From assembly GCF_014197615.1 (NCBI RefSeq), contig NZ_JACIFY010000023.1, positions 38,429-102,428 on the forward strand: a stretch of DNA of 64,000 bases. Reading direction: 5' to 3'. Source of the DNA: Rhizobium esperanzae (lineage in GTDB: Bacteria > Pseudomonadota > Alphaproteobacteria > Rhizobiales > Rhizobiaceae). A program made the translations under genes and the position numbers. Numbering within the stretch: position 1 is the first letter of the stretch; every line of letters begins with the position of its first letter. A model generated the notes under the pieces. It was given only the letters and a program-made list of their open reading frames with translations. It was not told where the DNA came from and ran no database searches. Shown piece by piece: positions 1-7,529 of the stretch.

Positions 1-1
1 C

Positions 2-421
2 GGCTCGAAGGTCGACGAGATGGATGCCGAGCATCACGACAAGGTGCTGGCGATCGTCTCGCACCTGCCGCATATCATCGCCTACAACATCGTCGGCACC
101 GCCGACGATCTGGAGACGGTGACGGAATCGGAAGTCATCAAATATTCGGCCTCCGGTTTTCGCGACTTCACCCGCCTTGCTGCCTCCGACCCGACCATGT
201 GGCGCGACGTCTGCCTGCACAACCGCGATGCGATCCTCGAAATGCTGGCCCGTTTCTCGGAGGATCTCGCCTATCTGCAGCGCGCGATCCGCTGGGGCGA
301 GGGCGACAAGATTTTCGAACTCTTCACCCGCACACGCGCCATCCGCCGCTCGATCGTCCAGGCCGGCCAGGACGTCGACGCGCCCGATTTCGGCCGCCCC
401 CACGCGCTGGATAAGAAGTAA
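2..421 (+). CDS. tyrC: Prephenate/arogenate dehydrogenase, C-terminal part (cut by window edge)
   Basis: The reading frame is open from the first bases of the window, so this is the 3' end of a longer gene. The visible 139 residues match the helical C-terminal dimerisation domain of prephenate/arogenate dehydrogenases: the stretch HDKVLAIVSHLPHIIAY is a family signature, followed by ASGFRDFTRLAASDPTMWRD. The family oxidatively decarboxylates prephenate or arogenate on the way to tyrosine. The N-terminal NAD(P)-binding domain lies outside the window. The gene converges on the DUF2125 gene with 17 bp between stops. Substrate preference cannot be judged from this fragment. Confidence 0.85.
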   Translation, partial: GSKVDEMDAEHHDKVLAIVSHLPHIIAYNIVGTADDLETVTESEVIKYSASGFRDFTRLAASDPTMWRDVCLHNRDAILEMLARFSEDLAYLQRAIRWGEGDKIFELFTRTRAIRRSIVQAGQDVDAPDFGRPHALDKK

Positions 422-438
422 CGGCCGACGCCGAAACG

Positions 439-1455
439 TCAGATCGGCGGAATCCGGCCGAGCGGGATGAAACCGCTGACGGTGGCGTTGCCATGATCGA
501 CGACGAGATCGACTGAGACCTTGTCTTTGCCGCCGGCGAGCGATTTCAAGAGCTTCGTCGCCGTATCGACGGTCGAGGCGACATCCGGGAAGGCCTGTTT
601 CAGGCTGTGGCCCCAGGGACCGAGCTGTTCGATCTCCAGCTTGAATTTTCCGGAGAGCAGACCCTGCTCGTCAAGGGAGAAAGGCCCGGTGAGCGTCATC
701 ACCTTGCCGTCGCCGATGTCGGCGACGATGCGGCGCAGTTCACCGCTGGCACCGTTGAGACCGCTCGGATCACTGCCGTCGATCAGGCCGGCCTTGCCGG
801 CGATGGTCAGATCGATGCTGGCGGAGAATTTCGGGAAGATCTGCGGCCAGTCCTTGATCGCCGTGTGGCCATCCTGCACCGAGATTGCGCCATCCAGATC
901 GGCACCGTTCTGGCGCAGATGGATTTCGGTGCGAGCGGCATCGAAGCTGATGGTCTGGCCGGTGTAGGAGGAGACCGCCGTCGCTTTCAGGCCCTCGATC
1001 ACGGTCGAGCTGCGGTTGATGCCCTTGAGCCTGGTTGCAAGACTTGCTTGCAGGTTCGCCCATTGCGCCGAGATCGAAAGGCCATTGGTGGTGCGGATTT
1101 CGGCCGGCGAATCAAGCTCCCAGACGATATTGCCGGGCGCGTAGACCTGGGCTGCCGAGCGCAGCGCGCCGAAGCTGGCCGAGACGCCGTTGACATTGTC
1201 GTCGACATCGATCTTGGAGCAGAACAGGCCGATACGGAAAGGATAGCCGCGGAATTCGATATCGCCGCATTCGCCGCTGACGCCCGCCGGATTGCCTGGT
1301 GCGATCGCTTTCAGCACCGTGGTCTTCAACGCCGATGCTGCATAGAACCAGCCGCCGGTATAGAGCGCGATCACCAGGAGGATGCCGCCACCCAGCAGCC
1401 AGAATTTCTTGCCGCTGCTGGATTGACCGCTGCCGGATCGGCTTGACGCTGCCAT
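439..1455 (-). CDS. DUF2125 domain-containing membrane-anchored protein
   Basis: The product is about 338 residues with a Ser/Gly-rich cytoplasmic tail and one hydrophobic segment (WLLGGGILLVIALYTGGWFYA) near residues 20-40, followed by a long, probably periplasmic, beta-rich region. This layout matches the alphaproteobacterial DUF2125 family, whose function is unknown. The ATG at 1455 is chosen because a GGAG sits 7 nt upstream; a TTG four codons earlier is the alternative. It is divergent from the ChaC-like gene. Two cysteines near the start of the periplasmic part (SGECGDIEF and LFCSK) could form a disulfide. Confidence 0.8.
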   Translation of the reverse strand: MAASSRSGSGQSSSGKKFWLLGGGILLVIALYTGGWFYAASALKTTVLKAIAPGNPAGVSGECGDIEFRGYPFRIGLFCSKIDVDDNVNGVSASFGALRSAAQVYAPGNIVWELDSPAEIRTTNGLSISAQWANLQASLATRLKGINRSSTVIEGLKATAVSSYTGQTISFDAARTEIHLRQNGADLDGAISVQDGHTAIKDWPQIFPKFSASIDLTIAGKAGLIDGSDPSGLNGASGELRRIVADIGDGKVMTLTGPFSLDEQGLLSGKFKLEIEQLGPWGHSLKQAFPDVASTVDTATKLLKSLAGGKDKVSVDLVVDHGNATVSGFIPLGRIPPI

Positions 1456-1505
1456 GATGTTCTCCAATGGTGAATCGCAAATGTGATTCCGGTCTGGCGT
1501 GCGAT

Positions 1506-2033
1506 ATGGACGAATTTTGGGTGTTTGGCTACGGTTCGCTGATGTGGAATCCGGGCTTCGAGTTTTTGGAACGGGCTGATGCTCTGCTGCATGGTTACAG
1601 GCGTTCGCTCTGCGTCCGCTCCTTCGTCCATCGCGGCACCCGCGACAGTCCGGGTCTCGTCCTCGGCCTCGACAGAGGCGGTGCCTGCCGCGGCATGGCC
1701 TTCCGTATTTCGCCGGGTAAATGGGACGAGGTGATCGATTATCTCCGCGCCCGCGAACTGGTCACCAATGTCTATCTGGAGCGGCGAGTGCGGCTGCAAT
1801 TTGCCGGAGGCCGCAGGGTGGAGGCGGTGACCTATGTTGCCGATCGCGACCATGAACAATATGCCGGTACGCTCGACGCATTTGAGGCGGCGCGCGTGGT
1901 GAACGAGGCGACGGGCCAGTCCGGGCCGAACGATGCCTATGTCTTCAACACGCTGGCGCATCTGAGGCAGATGGGCATCCGCGATCAGTGGCTGGAGCAG
2001 GTCGTCAACGAAGTGGAGCGGCTACGCGCCTAA
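1506..2033 (+). CDS. Gamma-glutamylcyclotransferase (ChaC-like)
   Basis: The predicted protein begins MDEFWVFGYGSLMWNPGF; the FGYGSLMW motif is the substrate-binding loop of the ChaC/GGCT fold. These enzymes release 5-oxoproline from gamma-glutamyl compounds, ChaC members acting mainly on glutathione. The candidate catalytic Glu lies in the DAFEAARVVNEATG region. The first ATG of the frame (1467) would overlap the divergent DUF2125 start and add 13 unlikely residues, so 1506 is preferred. At about 175 residues it has normal family length. Confidence 0.85.
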   Translation: MDEFWVFGYGSLMWNPGFEFLERADALLHGYRRSLCVRSFVHRGTRDSPGLVLGLDRGGACRGMAFRISPGKWDEVIDYLRARELVTNVYLERRVRLQFAGGRRVEAVTYVADRDHEQYAGTLDAFEAARVVNEATGQSGPNDAYVFNTLAHLRQMGIRDQWLEQVVNEVERLRA

Positions 2034-2042
2034 AACTAGAGC

Positions 2043-2840
2043 TTAGGCCGTTTCCGCCTTCACCCTACGCAGCTCCGCCAGCCTTTCGACCGCTGTCGGC
2101 GGCAACGGCAGATGCGGATTTTGCTCGACGGTCTCCAGAAGAAGCTCGTCGCTTGCCCGTTCCGATACCTCGATCAGATGGGCGAAAAAGGCGTCCGGAT
2201 CCATGCCCGGCATGATCGGCGGCAGGATCTTCACCTTGAAATGGCCGGGATAACGGCGAAAGCTTCGCCGCGGCCAGAAGAGGCCGGGATGCATGGCGAC
2301 CGGCACGACCGGGATGTTGAGGTCGCGGTACATGCGGGCGATGCCGTATTTATAGACCGGCTCCGCACCCGGTGGACGGCGGGTGCCCTCGGGATAGATG
2401 ATCAACTGGCGGCCGGTCGAGAGCTCTTCTTTCGTGCGTTTCAGCACTTCCACCATCACCTTGCCGCGGGCGCCGCGATTGACCGGGATCACCCGCTGCT
2501 TCTTGGCGTACCAGCCGAACAGCGGAATCCACATCAGCTCGCGCTTCAGGATGTAGACCGGGTCTTTCAGCCAGGGCAGCAGCGCATAGGTATCCCAGAA
2601 AGACTGGTGCTTCGGCGCCAGGATGTAGCTGCCATCCGGCAGGTTCTCCAGACCCTCGATCTCGAAGGTCGTGCCGACGATCACCCGCATCAGCCAGTGG
2701 TTGGAACGCGCCCAGTTCTTCGGGATCGCATAGGCGGTCAGGCGCGGCGCCACGAAATAATAGGGCGAGAGCACGATCATCCGGATGATGAGGTTGGCGT
2801 AGAAGATCGTGTTGAAGAGAACGGAACGCAGGGCGATCAT
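2043..2840 (-). CDS. plsC: 1-acyl-sn-glycerol-3-phosphate acyltransferase (PlsC family)
   Basis: About 265 residues with an N-terminal hydrophobic stretch. The catalytic HX4D motif is at residues 78-83 (HQSFWD) and the phosphate-binding EGTR at 151-154, both diagnostic of glycerolipid acyltransferases. The family transfers an acyl chain to lysophosphatidic acid to make phosphatidic acid at the inner membrane. The start MIALRSVLF is preferred over a GTG and an ATG 8 and 6 codons upstream because a purine-rich CGGGAAAA precedes it. It follows the YdcF gene on the same strand with an 87-bp gap. An acyltransferase for another lipid, such as an ornithine lipid, cannot be ruled out. Confidence 0.85.
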   Translation of the reverse strand: MIALRSVLFNTIFYANLIIRMIVLSPYYFVAPRLTAYAIPKNWARSNHWLMRVIVGTTFEIEGLENLPDGSYILAPKHQSFWDTYALLPWLKDPVYILKRELMWIPLFGWYAKKQRVIPVNRGARGKVMVEVLKRTKEELSTGRQLIIYPEGTRRPPGAEPVYKYGIARMYRDLNIPVVPVAMHPGLFWPRRSFRRYPGHFKVKILPPIMPGMDPDAFFAHLIEVSERASDELLLETVEQNPHLPLPPTAVERLAELRRVKAETA

Positions 2841-2927
2841 GAAATTTTCCCGAGGCATGCTCACGCGACCGGCCTACACGATATTGCCCGTCATAAAAAG
2901 CGTTTGCTGATGGGTTAATGCAAAAGC

Positions 2928-3644
2928 TCAGTCTGCGGCGGACACGCTTGCCGAGCGCAGCCCGGTGTGGCGGCCGAAGCCGGTGATGTTGCGGGCGCCG
3001 GCCAGCAGCACTTTCACATATTCGGCGAGCATGACGCGCATCGCGTTCGGATCGGTGAACCAATTGCGGGTTTTCAGATCCGAGTTGACGACGGGATAGG
3101 GAATGAACTCGATGTCGGGATCGACATAGGAGAGCTCGGCGAGGCTTCGCGGCATGTGGTAGTTGTTGGTGACGACGATGACGCTCCTGTAGCCCTTGGC
3201 ATGGATCCAGTTGGAGGCTTCCTCGGCATTGCCGATCGTGTCTATGGCGTCGTGACCGATATCGACGCAGCAGGAGAAGAGATCGGCCGAACCCTGCGTC
3301 ATCCTGCGGATCTGCCTCGGCGTCGTGGTCGGATGGACGCCGGAGATCAGCAGCCGTTTGCCAGCGCCCTTCTGCAGCAGCTCGACGGCCTGGTCGATGC
3401 GCTGGTAGCCCCCCGTCAATACCACGATCGCATCTGCCTTCGGCTCGGCCGGGGGCTTCAGCGTGGTGACGGAATCGGCGAACCGCAGGAAGCCGCCGAA
3501 CACCAGCGCCATGGCCAACACGCAGGCGAACCCGCCCCAACGCAGCAGGCGGCGGATCAGCCCGCGCCGCGGCGCCAAAGGCGCCGGGCGATCAAGCTCC
3601 GGGTCCTGATGAATCGGGTTGGGTGTCGTATCTCCCATGGTCAT
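2928..3644 (-). CDS. YdcF family protein (DUF218)
   Basis: 238 residues: a Pro-rich cytoplasmic N-terminus, one membrane segment (FACVLAMALVFGGFLRFADS, about residues 35-55), then a DUF218 domain beginning KADAIVVLTGGYQRIDQAVELL with the family motifs LLISGV and VVTNNYHMPRS. DUF218 proteins such as SanA, YdcF and ElyC are linked to envelope integrity, but the reaction is not established. It lies between ftsX and plsC on the same strand. A second ATG two codons in (3638) is equally plausible as start. Confidence 0.8.
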   Translation of the reverse strand: MTMGDTTPNPIHQDPELDRPAPLAPRRGLIRRLLRWGGFACVLAMALVFGGFLRFADSVTTLKPPAEPKADAIVVLTGGYQRIDQAVELLQKGAGKRLLISGVHPTTTPRQIRRMTQGSADLFSCCVDIGHDAIDTIGNAEEASNWIHAKGYRSVIVVTNNYHMPRSLAELSYVDPDIEFIPYPVVNSDLKTRNWFTDPNAMRVMLAEYVKVLLAGARNITGFGRHTGLRSASVSAAD

Positions 3645-3711
3645 GAATCGTGACTATACGCTGATTGCGGCGCGGAACAGACGCTTTCATGGCAAAACGG
3701 CATGGTCACGA

Positions 3712-4725
3712 TCAACTCGCAATGCCGTCGGTGCGTGTCGGGTCCGAGCGTAGTGTATCGATTTCGTAGATCGTCCGCATGACGGTCAGACGCGCGGTGA
3801 AGGTGGTCAACAGCGCGATGACGATCATCGTTGCGAAGATGCCGGCATAACCGAGCACGCCGACGGAAAAGGTGCCGAAGAGTGCTGTGGCCTGATCCGT
3901 TTCCGGGGTGGCGAGCGTCCGGCTCTGCCAGAAACCCGCGGAGGCGAAAAAGAGAGCGGCAAGCGCGCTGCCGATCGCCGAGCCCTTGAGGCTGATCTTC
4001 AGAAAATGCTTCTGGAATTCGGTGGCGACGAAGGAGCTTTCGGCGCCGACGAAATGCAGCACTTCGACGATGTGGCGGTTGCCCGACAGCGCACCGCGCG
4101 TGGCGAAGACGACGGTCAGCACCATGGCCGAGAAAACCAGAAGCAGGATGCCGGTGCCGATCAGAACCGTCGTGTGCGCCATGGACACCAGCCGGTCGAC
4201 CCAGGTGCGGTGATCGTCGAGGCTGGCCTGCGGGATGCTGTCCTTGAGCATCGCCCGCATTCCATCGAAATCCGGCGGATTGCTCTCGTCGATGGTGATG
4301 ACGACGAGGCGGGGGACGGGCAGATCCTTGAGATCGAGACCGGGGCCGAGCCAGGGTTCGAGCAGGCGGGCGGTCGCCGCTTCGTCGACGATCTGGCCGC
4401 TCTTGGTGCCGACGAAGGTCAACGCCAGGTCACGCGCCTGCGTCAACGCCTTTTCCATGTCGAGGTTGTCGTCCGGCTTGATCTGGATGGTGATCTCGCG
4501 GGAAATCTGGCTCTCCCAGCTTGCCGCCGTCGAGCGCACCATGCTGACGCCGCCGAGCGTCAGGCAGGCGAGGAAGGCCATGATCGATATGACCACCATC
4601 AGGGCGTTGCCCTGGATGTTGGACGGCGGCAGGATCGGCGCGGTCGGGCGCACGCGCATTTCCGGCCGCTTCTGTTCCGCCTTGCCAGGCGCCATGTCCC
4701 GGTTTCTGGATGGGGGCTCAGTCAT
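3712..4725 (-). CDS. ftsX: Cell division protein FtsX, ABC permease-like
   Basis: 337 residues with a basic, Pro-rich cytoplasmic N-terminus, a first membrane segment near 40-60, a periplasmic domain of about 120 residues and three C-terminal membrane segments, the usual FtsX topology. With FtsE it couples divisome signals to periplasmic peptidoglycan hydrolase activation. Its start overlaps the end of ftsE by 8 bp, indicating translational coupling. The proline-rich N-terminus is longer than in enterobacterial FtsX. Confidence 0.92.
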   Translation of the reverse strand: MTEPPSRNRDMAPGKAEQKRPEMRVRPTAPILPPSNIQGNALMVVISIMAFLACLTLGGVSMVRSTAASWESQISREITIQIKPDDNLDMEKALTQARDLALTFVGTKSGQIVDEAATARLLEPWLGPGLDLKDLPVPRLVVITIDESNPPDFDGMRAMLKDSIPQASLDDHRTWVDRLVSMAHTTVLIGTGILLLVFSAMVLTVVFATRGALSGNRHIVEVLHFVGAESSFVATEFQKHFLKISLKGSAIGSALAALFFASAGFWQSRTLATPETDQATALFGTFSVGVLGYAGIFATMIVIALLTTFTARLTVMRTIYEIDTLRSDPTRTDGIAS

Positions 4726-5377
4726 AGATATCGAGATGCCCCCCCGAAAGGATCATGCGGCGGGCTTCCACCTGTTCCATCAGCGCCAGGTCATGCGTGG
4801 CGATCACAACGGCCGTGCCGAGGCGGTTCAGCTCGAGAAAGAGGTTGAGCAGGCGCTTGGCCATCGGCGGGTCGACATTGCCCGTGGGCTCGTCGGCCAG
4901 CAGCACTTCCGGCCGGTCCATCAGCGCCCGGGCGATGGCGGCACGCTGTTTCTCGCCGCCGGAAAGCACGGGCGGCAGCACGTTGATGCGTTCGCCGAGG
5001 CCCACCCATTTCAGCAATTCCAGCACGTCCGTCTTGTAGGAGCTTTCATCCTTGCCGCGTACACGCAAGGGCAAAGCGACATTTTCATAGGTCGTCAGGT
5101 GGTCGAGGAGGCGAAAATCCTGGAAGACGATGCCGACGCGGCGGCGCAGCAGCGGCAGTTCCGGGCGGGGAATTTCGGAAATATCGCGCCCGAACATGCG
5201 GATCAGGCCGCGTGTCGGCTGCAGCGACATGAAGAGTAGCCGCAGCAGCGACGTCTTGCCGGCGCCCGATGGGCCCGTCAGGAATTGAAAGGATTTCTTC
5301 GGAATGTCGAAAGTCAGGTCCCGGAGAATCTCCGGGCCCATGCCATAGCGCAAACCGACATTCTCGAAGTGGATCAA
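4718..5377 (-). CDS. ftsE: Cell division ATP-binding protein FtsE
   Basis: ABC ATPase of 219 residues if translation starts at the TTG giving MIHFENVGLRYG. Walker A is GPSGAGKT (about 35-42), the ABC signature is LSGGEKQRAAIARAL, and Walker B is VLLADEPTGNVD. It partners FtsX in the divisome. An upstream ATG at 5425 would add 16 residues lacking family similarity, and it falls inside an inverted repeat (GTTAACC/GGTTAAC) that looks regulatory, so the TTG is favoured. The ftsE-ftsX genes overlap by 8 bp. Confidence 0.92.
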   Translation of the reverse strand: MIHFENVGLRYGMGPEILRDLTFDIPKKSFQFLTGPSGAGKTSLLRLLFMSLQPTRGLIRMFGRDISEIPRPELPLLRRRVGIVFQDFRLLDHLTTYENVALPLRVRGKDESSYKTDVLELLKWVGLGERINVLPPVLSGGEKQRAAIARALMDRPEVLLADEPTGNVDPPMAKRLLNLFLELNRLGTAVVIATHDLALMEQVEARRMILSGGHLDIYD

Positions 5378-5416
5378 CGGGCAGCTCAGTCTGTTCTTGG
5401 TTTCACCGTGTGACTT

Positions 5417-5499
5417 GTTAACCAACAGGGTTAACAGCCGGTAAATTTGCTGGAAAGACGCCCGTTTGATGGCGATCTTTGCGAAGCATTAACCATTAA
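5417..5499. promoter_or_regulatory. Candidate CtrA-type sites between ftsE and the divergent gene
   Basis: GTTAACC (5417-5423) and GGTTAAC (5429-5435) form an inverted repeat, and TTAACCATTAA lies at 5489-5499 in the divergent intergenic region. TTAACCAT and TTAA-N7-TTAAC are CtrA-binding patterns in alphaproteobacteria. Because ftsE is a division gene, cell-cycle control is plausible, but assigning these sites to CtrA is inference from motif only. Confidence 0.4.
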
Positions 5500-5582
5500 A
5501 ATTTACGACTGAGGAGGATTCGTTTCAATGCCAAGATTTCTCCCGGCATCGAAACCATGTGGACATCTGCGAGGCAGTCACC

Positions 5583-6233
5583 ATGGAAGCATCCTCCTTC
5601 AGCCGCCGGACGCCGGGCCAGGTCTATGATTTCCTGCCGCCGGAACCTGCTGCCCGCCAGTACCGCACGGCGCGGCCTGCCGATATTTCCGACGCCGAAT
5701 TCGTCACCCTCGGCAAGGTCCGATCGACGGAATTTGCCGCAAGGACTTATAACGACAACCGCAAGCGCATGGCCGGTGCACAGGCTGCACAGTCGCCGCT
5801 TGCGGGGATGGCCGCTTCGGTTTTGCAGGCGATGGAATCCTTCCTGCAGCGCGCGTCGATGCGGAGTTTTTCCGCGTTGGTGCTGGCGCTCGTCGTGCTC
5901 GTCTTCGGGCTTACGGGTGGTTTTTCCGGCTTTTCCGGGGAGCCCGCCTATTCCGGCGCGCCGCTGCATTTCACCCATGTGACGGTGACGCCGCGCGACG
6001 CGAACGGCATGCGCGTACTCGTCATCAACGGCATCGTCGAAAACGACAGCGGTACGACACAGACGGTGCGGCCGATCCGTGCCGATCTGGTGACCGACGA
6101 GCGGCTGACCGCCAGCATCGTCATCAATCCGCCGTCCGATGTCATCTATAGCGGCCAGAGCCGGGGCTTCTCGGCCCGTGTCCAGCATACCGGCGGAAAA
6201 ATGCCGGAAGTCAGGCTTTCGTTCCTGCCATAG
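5583..6233 (+). CDS. Conserved rhizobial membrane protein of unknown function
   Basis: About 216 residues. The N-terminal 90 are soluble (FSRRTPGQVYDFLPPEPAAR...), then comes one strong membrane helix (FSALVLALVVLVFGLTGGFS, about 95-118) and a C-terminal domain of roughly 95 residues that looks like a beta-sandwich (HVTVTPRDANGMRVLVINGIVENDSG). The tail resembles the periplasmic part of MJ0042-type zinc-ribbon proteins next to ftsE in rhizobia, but no CxxC zinc ribbon is present here. Start 5583 is preceded by GAGG at 8 nt. It is divergent from ftsEX, so an envelope role is possible but unproven. Confidence 0.65.
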   Translation: MEASSFSRRTPGQVYDFLPPEPAARQYRTARPADISDAEFVTLGKVRSTEFAARTYNDNRKRMAGAQAAQSPLAGMAASVLQAMESFLQRASMRSFSALVLALVVLVFGLTGGFSGFSGEPAYSGAPLHFTHVTVTPRDANGMRVLVINGIVENDSGTTQTVRPIRADLVTDERLTASIVINPPSDVIYSGQSRGFSARVQHTGGKMPEVRLSFLP

Positions 6234-6383
6234 AAATCTGGCCTGCCATAGAAAATCCGGGGCCTGTCGCGGCCGGCTTTCCGGTCACAACTCGCGCCAA
6301 TCCCGTTAAATTTCAGAGGCGAGGCTGTTTCGGACCCGCATATGTGCTAACGGCTTACCCTTCTTTTCATGGAGCAAGCCCTT

Positions 6384-6926
6384 ATGCCTGTCGTGCGCGG
6401 AAAAAATATCGAGCCGCTCTTCACCGCCGAACAAATCGCCGAGCGCAATCATTCGATGGCGCGGGAGATCGCCAACGGCCCGACCAAGGACCTGCTCGTC
6501 ATCGCCGTGCTCAAGGGGTCGTTCATCTTCGCTGCCGACCTGATCCGTGCCCTGCATGATAGCGGGCTTGCCCCGGAGGTCGAGTTCATCACGCTGTCGA
6601 GTTATGGCATCGGCACTGTTTCGCAGGGCGTGCGCATCGTCAAGGATATCGACAGCGACGTGCATGGCCGCGACGTACTGCTGATCGACGATATCCTCGA
6701 ATCCGGCCGGACGCTGCTGTTTGCCAAGGAATTGCTGTTCGAGCGGGGCGCACGCAATGTCACCATCGCCGTGCTGCTCGACAAGCGCGTCAAGCGCAAG
6801 GAAAAGCTGGAGGCCGACTATGTCGGTTTCGAATGCCCCGACTATTTTGTCGTCGGCTACGGCATGGACGTCGCCTATGCGTTTCGCGAACTGCCTTTCG
6901 TCGGCGTGGTGACCGGCGACGCCTGA
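6384..6926 (+). CDS. hpt: Hypoxanthine phosphoribosyltransferase
   Basis: About 180 residues. The PRPP-binding motif is VLLIDDILESGRT, with the flexible loop around FITLSSYGIGT and the C-terminal base-binding segment DYFVVGYGMD. It converts hypoxanthine (and probably guanine) plus PRPP to IMP (GMP) in purine salvage. The ATG at 6384 has GGAG about 10 nt upstream; an ATG five codons earlier at 6369 has no evident ribosome-binding site. It is followed by the cpdR-like gene on the same strand after 170 bp. Confidence 0.92.
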   Translation: MPVVRGKNIEPLFTAEQIAERNHSMAREIANGPTKDLLVIAVLKGSFIFAADLIRALHDSGLAPEVEFITLSSYGIGTVSQGVRIVKDIDSDVHGRDVLLIDDILESGRTLLFAKELLFERGARNVTIAVLLDKRVKRKEKLEADYVGFECPDYFVVGYGMDVAYAFRELPFVGVVTGDA

Positions 6927-7002
6927 GCGGCTGTAAGTCATTCCGGCGTCTTTCGAGGGTCCGAGAGAGGCCCGGCGCTCGCTTGCCGGTCGAGACGGGT
7001 TG

Positions 7003-7010
7003 TTAACCAT
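7003..7010 (+). promoter_or_regulatory. TTAACCAT motif, candidate CtrA site upstream of cpdR-like gene
   Basis: An exact TTAACCAT octamer, the published second class of CtrA-binding motif in alphaproteobacteria, lies 87 bp before the ATG of a CpdR-type response regulator. CpdR controls CtrA proteolysis, so such a site would close a feedback loop. An octamer alone is weak evidence. Confidence 0.4.
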
Positions 7011-7096
7011 CTCGTCCATCGCTTCCTCATCTTTACCGATCGCAAAGGAAAGTCTGGTGATTTCCGTCGCGGGGCTGAAGACGGAGCAATGCACAT

Positions 7097-7456
7097 ATGG
7101 CAAGAATTCTGATTACGGAAGACGAGGACTCCCTGCGGTCTTTCGTAGCCCGAGCCCTGCGGCTCGATGGCCACGAGACAGATGAAGCGGCCGATGGCGC
7201 CGAGGGGCTGGAGAAGCTCAAGGACGGGGCTTACGACCTGCTGCTTTCAGATATCCGTATGCCTGTGATGGATGGCATCGAACTTGCGCATCAGGCAAAG
7301 GACGCCTTTCCCGGCCTGAAGATCCTGCTGATGACCGGCTATGCCGAACAGCGCGAACGGGCCGACGATCTTGCCGAAAAGATCATCGACGTCGTCGCCA
7401 AGCCATTCGCGCTTCCCGATATCCGCAAGGCGGTTGCCCGGGCGCTTGTCGCTTAA
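7097..7456 (+). CDS. cpdR: Single-domain response regulator, CpdR-type
   Basis: 119 residues, entirely a receiver domain: acidic pocket EDED (8-11), phosphoacceptor D52 in LLLSDIRMP, T80 in MTGYA and K102 in AKPF, with no output domain. The start MARILITEDEDS is characteristic of CpdR. In Caulobacter and Sinorhizobium unphosphorylated CpdR primes ClpXP for degradation of cell-cycle factors; the CckA-ChpT phosphorelay inactivates it. Rhizobia often carry two CpdR paralogues and I cannot tell which this is. A GGAG lies about 10 nt upstream of the ATG. Confidence 0.75.
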   Translation: MARILITEDEDSLRSFVARALRLDGHETDEAADGAEGLEKLKDGAYDLLLSDIRMPVMDGIELAHQAKDAFPGLKILLMTGYAEQRERADDLAEKIIDVVAKPFALPDIRKAVARALVA

Positions 7457-7479
7457 GCGCGTTCATTATCGGAATTTCA

Positions 7480-7521
7480 CGCGTAACCCCGAAAATCGAT
7501 TTCGATTTTCGGGGTTACGCG
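7480..7521. terminator. Perfect 20-bp hairpin between convergent genes
   Basis: Positions 7480-7499 and 7502-7521 are exact reverse complements with a TT centre. The GGGGTTACGCG half and the A/T-rich apex are the same on both strands, so it could end transcription of the cpdR-like gene and of the convergent TIGR02302 gene. There is no long U-run, so it may instead be a cruciform-type repeat. Confidence 0.5.
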
Positions 7522-7529
7522 CTTGAGAG

